Below are positions 26,743 through 35,160 of a stretch of DNA of 64,000 bases, piece by piece; the stretch's first letter is position 1, and each line of letters opens with the position of its first letter. Below the pieces are notes generated by a model. That model did not search any database. It was not told the origin of the DNA and saw only the letters and a program-made list of their open reading frames with translations. The translations under genes were made by a program, and so were the position numbers. Source of the stretch: Gemmiger sp. An50 (GTDB lineage: Bacteria; Bacillota; Clostridia; Oscillospirales; Ruminococcaceae); the NCBI RefSeq assembly GCF_002161595.1, contig NZ_NFID01000005.1:114808-178807 (forward strand). The letters are read 5' to 3'.

Positions 26743-28023
26743 TCAGACTTGCTCCAGGGCCTGGGCGATGTCGTCGATCAGGTCCTGTGCGTCCTCCAGG
26801 CCGCAGGACATACGCACCAGGTCGGCGCCCACGCCGGCGGCGGCCAGCTCGGCGTCGTTCATCTGGCGGTGGGTGCTGCTGGCGGGATGCAGGATGCAGG
26901 TGCGGGCATCGGCCACGTGGGTCTCGATGGCGCCCACCTTCAGGTGCTTCATGAACACCTCGGCAGCGGTGCGGCCGCCCTTGATGCCGAAGCTCACCAC
27001 GCCGCAGCTGCCGCTGGGCAGATACTTCTGGGCCAGGTCATAGTACTTGTTGCCGGGCAGGCTGCAGTAGTTTACCCAGCTGATCTTGGGGTGCTTCTCC
27101 AGGTAGGAAGCCACGGCCAGGGCGTTCTCGCAATGGCGCTTCATGCGCACATGCAGGCTCTCCAGGCCCAGGTTCAGGATGAAGGCGCTCTGGGGGCTCT
27201 GTACGCTGCCCAGGTCGCGCATCAGCTGCGCGGTGGCCTTGGTAATATAGGCGCCGGCCAGGCCGAAGCGCTCGGTGTAGGTCACGCCGTGGTAGCTCTC
27301 GTCCGGGGTGCACAGGCAGGCGAACTTCTCCGGGTAGGCAGTCCAGTCGAACTTGCCGCTGTCCACGATGCAGCCGCCCACGGCAGCGCCGTGGCCGTCC
27401 ATATATTTGGTGGTGGAATGGGTCACGATATCCGCGCCCCACTCGAAGGGACGGCAGTTCACCGGAGTGGCGAAGGTGTTGTCCACGATCAGGGGCACGC
27501 CGTGGGCATGGGCCGCCTTGGCGAACTTTTCAATGTCCAGCACGGTGAGGGCGGGGTTGGCGATGGTCTCGCCGAACACAGCCTTGGTGTTGGGCCGGAA
27601 GGCAGCGTTCAGCTCCTCCTCGGTGCAGTCCGGGTCCACGAAGGTGAACTCGATGCCCATCCGCTTCATGGTCACCGCAAACAGGTTGAAGCTGCCGCCG
27701 TAGATGCTGGCGCTGCTCACCACATGGTCGCCGCAGCCCGCAATATTGAACACCGCATAGAAGTTGGCCGACTGGCCGCTGCCGGTGAGCATGGCGGCGG
27801 TGCCGCCCTCCAGCTCGCAGATCTTGGCCGCCACATGATCGCAGGTGGGGTTCTGCAGGCGGCTGTAGAAGTAACCGGAGGCCTCCAGATCGAACAGCTT
27901 GCCCATATCCTCGCTGGTGTCGTATTTAAAGGTCGTGCTCTGGATGATGGGGATCTGGCGGGGCTCGCCGTTGCCGGGGGTGTAGCCGCCCTGGACGCAT
28001 TTGGTATTGAAACGAAGATCCAT
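26743..28023 (-). CDS. metY: O-acetylhomoserine sulfhydrylase MetY
   Basis: PLP enzyme making homocysteine from O-acetylhomoserine and sulfide. The 426-aa protein has the Cys/Met-metabolism fold: SGYFYSRLQNPTCD, LTGSGQSANFYAVF, IVDNTFATPVNCRPFEWGAD and HSTTKYMDGHGA with the PLP lysine. The length and the insertion TAYPEKFACLCTPDESYHG are typical of MetY rather than MetB/MetC. It pairs functionally with the Glu111-type MetA nearby. The start follows AGAGAGGAAAACGATC. No SAM riboswitch or S-box is visible in the leader. Confidence 0.94.
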   Translation of the reverse strand: MDLRFNTKCVQGGYTPGNGEPRQIPIIQSTTFKYDTSEDMGKLFDLEASGYFYSRLQNPTCDHVAAKICELEGGTAAMLTGSGQSANFYAVFNIAGCGDHVVSSASIYGGSFNLFAVTMKRMGIEFTFVDPDCTEEELNAAFRPNTKAVFGETIANPALTVLDIEKFAKAAHAHGVPLIVDNTFATPVNCRPFEWGADIVTHSTTKYMDGHGAAVGGCIVDSGKFDWTAYPEKFACLCTPDESYHGVTYTERFGLAGAYITKATAQLMRDLGSVQSPQSAFILNLGLESLHVRMKRHCENALAVASYLEKHPKISWVNYCSLPGNKYYDLAQKYLPSGSCGVVSFGIKGGRTAAEVFMKHLKVGAIETHVADARTCILHPASSTHRQMNDAELAAAGVGADLVRMSCGLEDAQDLIDDIAQALEQV

Positions 28024-28083
28024 GATCGTTTTCCTCTCTTTTCGTTGGAATTGCGGCGCCGAAAAACAGACCGTATATTCAGT

Positions 28084-28112
28084 ATTTTAATGGATTAAAG
28101 CACATCTTGCAA
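28084..28112 (-). promoter_or_regulatory. Promoter of metY
   Basis: TTGCAA (28112-28107), 17-bp spacer, TAAAAT (28089-28084) on the minus strand. Confidence 0.8.
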
Positions 28113-28166
28113 GAGCCTCGCCCCCCGCCGGGCAAAAAACCTTTGCCTGGATGGGAATAGCTTTTC

Positions 28167-28179
28167 TGAACAACGTTCA
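28167..28179. promoter_or_regulatory. Operator-like palindrome, upstream copy
   Basis: TGAACAACGTTCA, i.e. TGAAC-N3-GTTCA. A second copy at 28246-28258 differs at one central base. The pair brackets the promoter of the small membrane protein gene. Confidence 0.6.
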
Positions 28180-28217
28180 CAATCGTGCATTCCTTGTGTC
28201 TTTTTCCCTTCTTTGCC

Positions 28218-28246
28218 TTGACAATCTCCTGCCGCCCGGCTATAAT
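28218..28246 (+). promoter_or_regulatory. Consensus promoter of the small membrane protein gene
   Basis: TTGACA (28218-28223), 17-bp spacer and TATAAT (28241-28246). Such a perfect promoter with an operator over its start point suggests a strongly repressed, inducible gene. Confidence 0.92.
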
Positions 28247-28258
28247 GAACATCGTTCA
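28246..28258. promoter_or_regulatory. Operator-like palindrome over the transcription start
   Basis: TGAACATCGTTCA begins at the last base of the -10 and covers the expected start site near 28253. Centre-to-centre distance to the other copy is 79 bp. Confidence 0.6.
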
Positions 28259-28313
28259 ATAACAAATCCGACCCCTTTGACGGGCCCATACAATCCAGAG
28301 AGGAGCAATTCTT

Positions 28314-28691
28314 ATGACCACTCAGCTGATCGCTGCCATCGTTACCATCACCCTGGCTTTGTTCTTTTACACCGTGAGCGTCTTTTCCGAGCGCCGGGCT
28401 CACAGCCTGCAGAAGCGCCACGTGATCCTGTTCTGGTGCGGCCTGGTGTTCGACACCACCGGCACCACCATCATGTCCACCATCGCCCACGGCTCCAGTC
28501 TGCTGAGCCCCCACGGCATCACCGGCGCGCTGGCCATCGTGCTGATGCTGTTCCACGCGGTGTGGGCCACCCTGGTCTACACCCGCGGCAACGCCGAAAA
28601 GCAGCAGAGCTTCCACCGGTTCAGCATCGTTGTGTGGCTGATCTGGCTGGTCCCCTACGTGCTGGGCATGTTCCTGGGCATGCAGGCCTGA
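28314..28691 (+). CDS. Small four-helix membrane protein, HsmA/TIGR03987-like
   Basis: Protein of 125 aa with four hydrophobic segments (about residues 5-23, 36-56, 68-90 and 100-122). It has the charged loop SERRAHSLQKRH and the conserved-looking LFWCGLVFDTTGTTIMSTIAH. It resembles the small TIGR03987/HsmA-type membrane family as far as I can recall; no function is established that I know of. The start follows GAGAGGAGC. It is a single-gene unit between a consensus promoter with paired palindromes and a bidirectional terminator. Confidence 0.65.
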   Translation: MTTQLIAAIVTITLALFFYTVSVFSERRAHSLQKRHVILFWCGLVFDTTGTTIMSTIAHGSSLLSPHGITGALAIVLMLFHAVWATLVYTRGNAEKQQSFHRFSIVVWLIWLVPYVLGMFLGMQA

Positions 28692-28702
28692 TAAAACGAA
28701 CC

Positions 28703-28747
28703 AAACAAAAGCAGCCGTGCGATTTTTCGCACGGCTGCTTTTGTTTT
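28703..28747. terminator. Bidirectional terminator after the small membrane protein gene
   Basis: AAACAAAAGCAGCCGTGCGA pairs with its complement around a short T loop. The T-run on the minus strand also serves the FUSC gene, whose stop codon overlaps the end of the stem. Confidence 0.92.
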
Positions 28748-30755
28748 ACCCGTTGGCCTTGCTCTCCAGCAATTCATTCATCTGGCGCAACGTCTGCAAA
28801 CAGTTCACCGCCAGGGTGTTGAAGTAGAGACTCTCCTCCAGACGGCCGAAGGCCTGGGGGCTGCGGCCGGTGTCGAAGAAGGGCACCAGCTCATTTTTGG
28901 TGTAGCTCAGCTTGATGCGCAGGATCGCATCCTCCAGATTGTCCAGCACCTCGGCGGCCATCCGGCTGTGATCGGTGCCCAGCAGCTGGGGACGGCTGCG
29001 CAGATAGGCGTTGATCTGCTCCAATTCACTGACCAACTGCCGGTTCATGGGCAGCATCTGGCTGTAGAACTCCTGCTCCGCCTTGCTCATCCCTTTCAGG
29101 CTGGTTTTGATCTCGTTTTCCAAAAGGTGGGAATGTACCAGACGGTCCCGCATCCGGTTCAGATCCTGGCTGCCGGTGCGGCAGTATTCCCGCACCTGTC
29201 CCAGCAGGCTCAGGTCCAGCTCGAACAGCTCTTCCACGCTCTTTTGGAATTCCCGTCCGGCGGTATTGGGCAGCAAAAACCGGTTGGCCAGTGCCGCGGT
29301 GACGGCCGCCAGCGCCACATAGGCCAGGCGCAGCTCCACCGATTCCATCAGCCCCAGCCGCAGCTGGGCCAGGGTCATGCCGTAGCAGGTAGTGTAGACC
29401 GTCATAGTCCAGGAGGTGACCGGCACATAGTACATGAAGCAGGTCATCACCGCCATGATCGCCATGTACTGGGGCATGGTGTGGAACAGCGACATCAGCA
29501 GAATGGACACCACCGCCCCGCCCAGCGTGCCGAGAATACGGTTGCCGATCTTCATCCGGCTCTCCTCCGCATAGGGCATCAGCATCAGAAAGGCGGTCAT
29601 GGGGTACCAGTAGGCGTGCTCCAGCCCGGTGAGCCAGACAAAACCGAAGCCCAGGCAGAGCACCGCCGAGAGCCGCACCGCAAACCGGGTGGTGAACTGG
29701 TCCAGCCCGAAGGCGTACCGCACCCCCTTCACCTTGTTCTGGTCGCCAGGCAGCTTCCAGTCCTTCATGGGGCGGGCGAGGTGCACCTGCTCCAGGGCTT
29801 CCAGCGCCGCGCCGAACACCCGCAGAATTTCGCCCATGGCTTCGTTCTGCCGCCCGTCGCTTAATCCCGGACCGGCCCGCAGCTGGTCCAGACGGCGGCG
29901 CAGCTCCGGGTGCTCCGGCCCGTTCAGCTCCCGCTCGGCCCGGCGGAACAGCTCCGCCAGCTCCAGCAGCCAGGCGGCATCCGCCTGGCCGGGCTGCCAG
30001 CCCCCGGGCACAAAGTGATCGGTGAAATAGTAAAACCGCTGGAACAGCAGCATAAACAGATAGTTCACCTTGCCGTAACCGTTGGCCAGGTAAGTATATC
30101 CCCGGCTGCCGTAGATGACCTGGGTCATGTGAATCATCATGGACGGCAGCGCAGCGTGCTCGGCGCTCACGCTCTCGCCCCGGGCCAGCTTTTCCAGCTG
30201 GGTGCAGAGGTTATCCATGCCCTTGCGCACGGTACCAAAGTGCCTGCGCCGGTGGATGATCCTGGCGTGGATCCACAGGGCCGCCGTGACCACCGCCAGA
30301 CCGTAGGCCAGCACCGCCAGCTGCACCGACAGCTGAGCGGACGTGATGGGCATCAGCTGCAAAAAAACGAACTCCATGCCGTAAACGAAATAGGCCTTGG
30401 GGCTGAATTTTGAGCTGAGCAGATACACCAGCACATAGGGCACCACCAGGTTCAGCGCCAGGGCCCACCAGAGGCCCCGCCCGGCCGCGAAGGCCGCAAG
30501 ACATACCACCGCCATCATCACTGCCGTGCGCGCCAGCTCCCGGGGACGGAAATCCTGCCGGTGGCGGGTGCGGAACACCAGAGTCAGAAACGAGGTCATC
30601 ACCACGTACCGCACCCCGAAGATGCCCCAGATGCTGAACAGCAGGGTCAGCGAAACCAGAATGGTGGGCAGCGCCGCCGCCCACTTAGCCCGGATGGAAG
30701 GCAGCTTTTTCTGGGTGAACTCGGCCCAGAGGGCCGCCCATTTGCCCCCGCTCAT
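28746..30755 (-). CDS. FUSC-family inner membrane protein
   Basis: Protein of 669 aa with two clusters of membrane helices (about residues 28-170 and 375-505) separated and followed by soluble helical regions, the layout of the FUSC/YccS/aromatic-acid exporter family. The second cluster contains FVWLTGLEHAYWYPMTAFLMLMP, which matches the FUSC-like core. The start codon overlaps the stop of the aldehyde dehydrogenase gene (ATGA), so both are coupled. Export of aromatic or organic acids is possible; no partner membrane-fusion protein is present. Function beyond family is not known. Confidence 0.8.
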   Translation of the reverse strand: MSGGKWAALWAEFTQKKLPSIRAKWAAALPTILVSLTLLFSIWGIFGVRYVVMTSFLTLVFRTRHRQDFRPRELARTAVMMAVVCLAAFAAGRGLWWALALNLVVPYVLVYLLSSKFSPKAYFVYGMEFVFLQLMPITSAQLSVQLAVLAYGLAVVTAALWIHARIIHRRRHFGTVRKGMDNLCTQLEKLARGESVSAEHAALPSMMIHMTQVIYGSRGYTYLANGYGKVNYLFMLLFQRFYYFTDHFVPGGWQPGQADAAWLLELAELFRRAERELNGPEHPELRRRLDQLRAGPGLSDGRQNEAMGEILRVFGAALEALEQVHLARPMKDWKLPGDQNKVKGVRYAFGLDQFTTRFAVRLSAVLCLGFGFVWLTGLEHAYWYPMTAFLMLMPYAEESRMKIGNRILGTLGGAVVSILLMSLFHTMPQYMAIMAVMTCFMYYVPVTSWTMTVYTTCYGMTLAQLRLGLMESVELRLAYVALAAVTAALANRFLLPNTAGREFQKSVEELFELDLSLLGQVREYCRTGSQDLNRMRDRLVHSHLLENEIKTSLKGMSKAEQEFYSQMLPMNRQLVSELEQINAYLRSRPQLLGTDHSRMAAEVLDNLEDAILRIKLSYTKNELVPFFDTGRSPQAFGRLEESLYFNTLAVNCLQTLRQMNELLESKANG

Positions 30756-32149
30756 CGCATCAGGCGGCGCACGATGCGCTCGCCGGCTTCGCTGAACGGG
30801 GGGAAGGCAGCGCGCATGGGGAACAGTCCCCGATGCAGAACGCTGCGTCGGTGGGAAAAGGTGAGAAAGCCCGCGTGACCGTGGTAGGCCCCCATGCCGG
30901 ACTGGCCCACCCCGCCGAAGGGCAGGTCCGGGTCCAGAATATGGCCGATGGTATCGTTCACGCTCACGCCGCCGCTGGCGGTGGAATCCAGCACCCGGCG
31001 CACCAGAGCCTTGTTCTGGCTGAACACATACAGCGCCAGCGGCTTCTCGCCTTTATTAATAGTCTCCAGCGCTTCGGTCAGGTCATCGTAGGCGAACACC
31101 GGCAGCAGCGGGCCGAACAGTTCCTCCTGCATGCAGGCCGCGTCCATGCCGTCCGGGCAAAGGATGGTGGGCTCGATGTACCGGTCCGCCGCATCCACCC
31201 GGCCGCCGCACCGGACAAAGGCCCGGTCCTCCTCCAGAATGCGGCTAAGCCGCCGGATGTGGCCCTCATTCACGATGCGGCCGTAGTCCGGGCTTTGCTG
31301 GGCATCCTCGCCGTAAAAGCGCCGGATGGCCCCTTCCAGCCCCTGCAAAAATTCCTCCTGGATGCTCCGGTCCACCAGCACGTAGTCCGGGGCCACGCAG
31401 GTCTGGCCCGCGTTCATCAGCTTGCCCCAGACAATGCGCTCGCAGGCGGTGGGCAGATGAGCGTCCTTTGCCACGATCACCGGGCTTTTGCCGCCCAGCT
31501 CCAGCGTCACCGGCACCAGATTTTCCGCCGCAGCCTGCATCACGATGCGGCCCACCCGGGGGCTGCCGGTGAAGAAGATGTAATCAAAGCGGCTGTGCAG
31601 CATCAGAGTATTGTTCTCGATGCCCGCAGGCACACAGCACACATACTCCGGCGGGAAAACCTCGGCCAGCATGGTGCTGATTGCCTCGGCCACATGGGGG
31701 GTGAGCTCGGAGGGGCTGACCACCGCGCAGTTGCCCGCGGCCAGCGCCTCGGCCAGCGGCTCCAGCAGCAGCTGCACCGGATAGTTGTAGGGCCCCAGGA
31801 TGTACACACAGCCATAGGGCACCAGCTCCACCCGGCTGCGGCCGGGGAACAGCTGCACCGGGGCAAGCTTTGTGCGGGGCTTCATCCAGCGGGCCAGATG
31901 GCGGCGGATGTGGGAAATGCCCGCCAGCACCATGCCGATCTCGCTGGCATAGCTCTCGAACCGGCTCTTGCCCAGATCCTGCTTCAGGGCCTCTTCCAGG
32001 GCCGGGGTATGCCGCTCCAGCGCCTTGTACAGGGCTTCCAGCTGCCCCAGCCGGAACTGCAGCGGCCGGGTGGCCCCGGTGGCAAAGTATTTTTTCTGGG
32101 CATCCAGCAAAGCGCGGGCGGATGTTTCGTTCAGTCGTTCAGTTTTCAT
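30752..32149 (-). CDS. NAD(P)-dependent aldehyde dehydrogenase, class 3 / fatty-aldehyde type
   Basis: Oxidises aldehydes to acids. The 465-aa length is short for ALDH, typical of class 3 enzymes. Motifs: ILGPYNYPVQLLLEPL, FFTGSPRVGR, LELGGKSPVIV with the general-base Glu, GQTCVAPDYVL with the catalytic Cys, and EELFGPLLPV. The start has AGGAG upstream. It has its own promoter (32197-32225) and leads into the FUSC gene, suggesting detoxification of an aldehyde with export of the product (inference). Confidence 0.9.
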   Translation of the reverse strand: MKTERLNETSARALLDAQKKYFATGATRPLQFRLGQLEALYKALERHTPALEEALKQDLGKSRFESYASEIGMVLAGISHIRRHLARWMKPRTKLAPVQLFPGRSRVELVPYGCVYILGPYNYPVQLLLEPLAEALAAGNCAVVSPSELTPHVAEAISTMLAEVFPPEYVCCVPAGIENNTLMLHSRFDYIFFTGSPRVGRIVMQAAAENLVPVTLELGGKSPVIVAKDAHLPTACERIVWGKLMNAGQTCVAPDYVLVDRSIQEEFLQGLEGAIRRFYGEDAQQSPDYGRIVNEGHIRRLSRILEEDRAFVRCGGRVDAADRYIEPTILCPDGMDAACMQEELFGPLLPVFAYDDLTEALETINKGEKPLALYVFSQNKALVRRVLDSTASGGVSVNDTIGHILDPDLPFGGVGQSGMGAYHGHAGFLTFSHRRSVLHRGLFPMRAAFPPFSEAGERIVRRLMR

Positions 32150-32196
32150 TCATTTCTCCTGATTCCTGCCTGTTTTGTATGGTTATTGTCCTTATT

Positions 32197-32225
32197 ACTA
32201 TACCATAAACACCCGGGCAAGACAA
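32197..32225 (-). promoter_or_regulatory. Promoter of the aldehyde dehydrogenase-FUSC unit
   Basis: TTGTCT (32225-32220), 17-bp spacer, TATAGT (32202-32197) on the minus strand. Confidence 0.8.
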
Positions 32226-32276
32226 AACCGTACCCCTTTGCCCCCAAAACAGCACGGCGCGCCGCTTTGGTTTGAT

Positions 32277-32690
32277 TCAGTTGTTCGGCTGCTGTGCCGC
32301 GCCGCGTTTCGCCGCGTAGTCCAGCACCGCGCGTTTGAGCGCCAGCTCCGCCATCCGGGCACAGTGCACATGCTCCTTGTCCAGCCCGTCACTGTCGCTC
32401 ATCTGCTCCGCGATGGCGTTCCAATCCACGGTATAGGCCGCCAGCACCGGCTTGTTCAGCGCCAGCTGCACGGCGATCACCGCGCTGGCCACTGCCGGGG
32501 GGCAGGCGCTTTCGGTGATGGTAAAGCCTGCGTCCACCACCACCTGGCGGGGGTTCACCACCAGGCCGATGCGCAGCAGATCGCCGCAATGGGGCTCTTC
32601 TGCCTGGCCCAGGCCGTTTGCCTCCACCGGCAGCTGTGCATGCTGCCGGTCCGCCGCCAGCTCTAATACTTTTTGTTTATCGGTCGCCAT
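32277..32690 (-). CDS. IscU/NifU-type Fe-S scaffold protein in the molybdenum hydroxylase operon
   Basis: Protein of 137 aa from the ATG at 32690, nine bases after GGAGG. It carries the IscU ligand pattern: HCGDLLRIGL, ITESACPPAVASA, and HVHCARMAELALKRAV. The second motif differs from the usual Gly-Cys-x-x-x-x-Ala-Ser. There is no IscS nearby. It is the last gene of the operon after the three hydroxylase subunits, so it probably assembles or delivers clusters for the 2Fe-2S and GltD-like domains. The longer frame up to 32765 lacks a ribosome site. Confidence 0.75.
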   Translation of the reverse strand: MATDKQKVLELAADRQHAQLPVEANGLGQAEEPHCGDLLRIGLVVNPRQVVVDAGFTITESACPPAVASAVIAVQLALNKPVLAAYTVDWNAIAEQMSDSDGLDKEHVHCARMAELALKRAVLDYAAKRGAAQQPNN

Positions 32691-32790
32691 CTTTGGTCCC
32701 TCCTGCGAGGCAAAGGCGGAGGCCCACCGGCCCCCGCCCTCGCCCTGGTTGCTGTTTTGAATCAAACGGCTTTCGCCGTATGGTCAGCTG

Positions 32791-35157
32791 TTAAAAGCCC
32801 ATGCTGCGGCGCACCATGGTCTTGGCCATGTCGATCTTGTAGGCGTTCTTGTCCAGCGGCAGAGCGCCCTCCAGGGCCAGCTCGGCGGCCTGAGCGGCCA
32901 CCTCGGCGGTGAGGGTCTTGCTCTTCAGGTAGGCCTCGGCGCCGGTGCGCTTCATGGGAATGGGAGCCACAGCGCCCAGAACCAGAGAAGCATCCTCCAC
33001 CACGCCGTTGTTCAGCCGGTAGACGCTGGCCACAGCCACCACCGCGAAGTCGATGGAATCGCGGATGCGGTACTTGTCGTACCGGGCCACCGCGCCCTCG
33101 GGCAGGCGGGGCACCACGATCTCGGTGACGATCTCGCCCTTGCGCAGCAGGTCGGTCACGCGGGTGCTGGTGGCAAAGAAGGTGGCCGCATCCAGCTCAC
33201 GCTGGGTGGTGATGATCTTCGCACCGTAGGCGTACAGCATGTTGGCCATATCGCTGGGGTTCACCGCCAGGCAGCCGCAGTTGAAGCAGCGGCCGGCCTC
33301 GCAGCGCACCGCAGAGGAATCCAGACCGCTCTGGTCCTCTTTGTGGATGCCGCGCTCCTCAGCCCGCAGCATGGCGCCGTGGCTGGCGGAATGGCAGTTC
33401 TTGCAGCCGGAGTCGAAGGTGACCAGGCTCTTGTGCTTGCGGTCCCGGGTGACGGTCTCCACCGGCAGCTCGGGCAGCTTGCAGTAGTTGTTGATGGACT
33501 TGGCGGTGGTCAGACCGGCAGCGATCGCCTTGATGACGGTGGCGGGACCGGTGGTCACGTCGCCGCCCGCGAAGATGCCGGGAACGGAGGTGTTGTTGCC
33601 GTCCAGGACCTTGATGCGGCCGCGCTCGGTCTCCACCTCATAAGCGCCGTTCAGGAAGGCCAGGTCGGCACGCTGACCGATGGCCATCAGGATGATGTCT
33701 GCGTCCAGGGGCATGCAGTTGGTCTCGTCGTAGATGGGGTTAAAGCGGCCGGTCTCGTCCAGCACCTTGGGGCAGGACTTGAACACGATGCCGGAAACCT
33801 TGTTCTCGGTACGCAGGATCTCCTTGGGGCCCCAGCCGTTCAGGATCTCCACGCCCTCGTCCAGAGCGCGCTCCACCTCTTCGGCGTTGGCGGGCATGTT
33901 GTCCCGCTGCTCCAGGCAGACCATCTTCACGCTCTCGCTGCCCAGGCGCTTTGCGGTAACGGCCACGTCCATGGCCACGTTGCCGCCGCCCACAACGACT
34001 ACGCGGGAGCCGGGCTTTTCCAGGATGTAGTTGTTCACGCTCACCAGGAAATCCAGACCGAACTGGGTCATCTCCTCACCGGCCAGTCCGATCAGGGGAC
34101 GCTTCCAGGTGCCGGTGTCCAGCATTACGCTGTCGCTGGATTTGACGATCTCATCCAGCTGCACGTCCTCGCCCACGTGTACGCCCAGCTTGAACTGAAC
34201 GCCCATCTCCTCCAGAGTGGCCACGAACTTGCGAACCACTTCCTTGGGCAGACGGTAGGGAGGAATGGCGTAGCTCAGGCAGCCGCCGGCTTCCTTCATC
34301 CGCTCGTAGATGGTGACCTGATAGCCCGCCTGACGCAGGTAGTAGGCGGCGGTCAGGCCGGAGGGGCCGGAACCAACGATGGACACATGCTTGCCGTTCT
34401 CGGTCTCGGGGGCCTTCATGTACTCGCTGTGGTGCTCCAGGATGTAGTCGCCCAGATAGCGCTCCACGCCGCCCACGTTCAAGCTCTCGTCGTACTTGTT
34501 GCGGTTGCAGCCCTCCATGCAGAAGTGGGCGCAGACGCGGCTGGTGATGGCGGGCATGGGATTGACTTCCAGAATGATGCGGGCGGCGCCGTCCACATCA
34601 CCGGCACGCAGCAGCTCCATGTAAGCGGAGATGTCGGTGTGGGCCGGGCACTCGTGGGTGCAGGCGGTCTCGCAGACCTTGGCCGCGCCGAAGATGGAGT
34701 GGAAACGGTTTTCACCCATCATGGCGCTGCACAGGTTGCCGGTCTTGCGGGCGCAGTTGATGCGGCCGCCGATGCTGTTGGGGTAACGGTAGTACCAGCA
34801 GCGCACGTCCTGGCAGATGTTGCCGCCCACGGTGGCCAGGTTGCGGATGTTGGGGCTGGCCACGCTGTAAGCCGCGTCGGCCAGGGCCGCCCAGCCCTCC
34901 TTCACCACCGGAGATTCGGCGATGTCGGCCAGGGTGGCCATGGCGCCCAGATGCAGGCCGTCCTCCCGGGCCTCGATGCCGTCCAGGCCGGGGATCTGCT
35001 TCAGGCTGACCACCTGGCTGGGGTAGTGGGGCAGCAGCTCCTCCTTGAGAACGCCCACCAGGTCGGTGCCGCCGGCGCTGAGCACGGCGTCGCCGCCGTT
35101 CAGCAGGCTGGCCGCCTCGTCCAGGGTGGACGGGCTGATATGTTCAAAATGCTTCAT
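32791..35157 (-). CDS. Molybdenum hydroxylase FAD subunit with a nested GltD-like NAD(P)H oxidoreductase
   Basis: Protein of 788 aa. Residues 1-161 are the first part of a CoxM/XdhB-type FAD domain (LSAGGTDLVGVLK, NIRNLATVGGNICQD, RCWYYRYPNS, NRFHSIFGAAK). At about 162 this breaks into a GltD-like module: Fe-S cysteines CETACTHEC and SRVCAHFCMEGC, FAD fold SIVGSGPSGLTAAYYL, second nucleotide fold VVVGGGNVAMDVA, IFAGGDVTTGPATVIKA, and a Cys cluster RCEAGRCFNCGC. At about 629 the FAD domain resumes exactly where family members continue (LAVNPSDMANMLYAYGAKI). The insert presumably links NAD(P)H to the hydroxylase flavin. It sits 4 bp after the large subunit gene. Confidence 0.88.
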   Translation of the reverse strand: MKHFEHISPSTLDEAASLLNGGDAVLSAGGTDLVGVLKEELLPHYPSQVVSLKQIPGLDGIEAREDGLHLGAMATLADIAESPVVKEGWAALADAAYSVASPNIRNLATVGGNICQDVRCWYYRYPNSIGGRINCARKTGNLCSAMMGENRFHSIFGAAKVCETACTHECPAHTDISAYMELLRAGDVDGAARIILEVNPMPAITSRVCAHFCMEGCNRNKYDESLNVGGVERYLGDYILEHHSEYMKAPETENGKHVSIVGSGPSGLTAAYYLRQAGYQVTIYERMKEAGGCLSYAIPPYRLPKEVVRKFVATLEEMGVQFKLGVHVGEDVQLDEIVKSSDSVMLDTGTWKRPLIGLAGEEMTQFGLDFLVSVNNYILEKPGSRVVVVGGGNVAMDVAVTAKRLGSESVKMVCLEQRDNMPANAEEVERALDEGVEILNGWGPKEILRTENKVSGIVFKSCPKVLDETGRFNPIYDETNCMPLDADIILMAIGQRADLAFLNGAYEVETERGRIKVLDGNNTSVPGIFAGGDVTTGPATVIKAIAAGLTTAKSINNYCKLPELPVETVTRDRKHKSLVTFDSGCKNCHSASHGAMLRAEERGIHKEDQSGLDSSAVRCEAGRCFNCGCLAVNPSDMANMLYAYGAKIITTQRELDAATFFATSTRVTDLLRKGEIVTEIVVPRLPEGAVARYDKYRIRDSIDFAVVAVASVYRLNNGVVEDASLVLGAVAPIPMKRTGAEAYLKSKTLTAEVAAQAAELALEGALPLDKNAYKIDMAKTMVRRSMGF

Positions 35158-35160
35158 GGC

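Noticed and set aside
28246..28258. LexA/SOS box
   Set aside because: The spacer between GAAC and GTTC is 3 nt, not the 4 nt of the Gram-positive LexA consensus, and the gene is not a known SOS gene.
28024..28313. SAM riboswitch (S-box) before metY
   Set aside because: No S-box conserved helices were found; only a promoter and palindromes are present.
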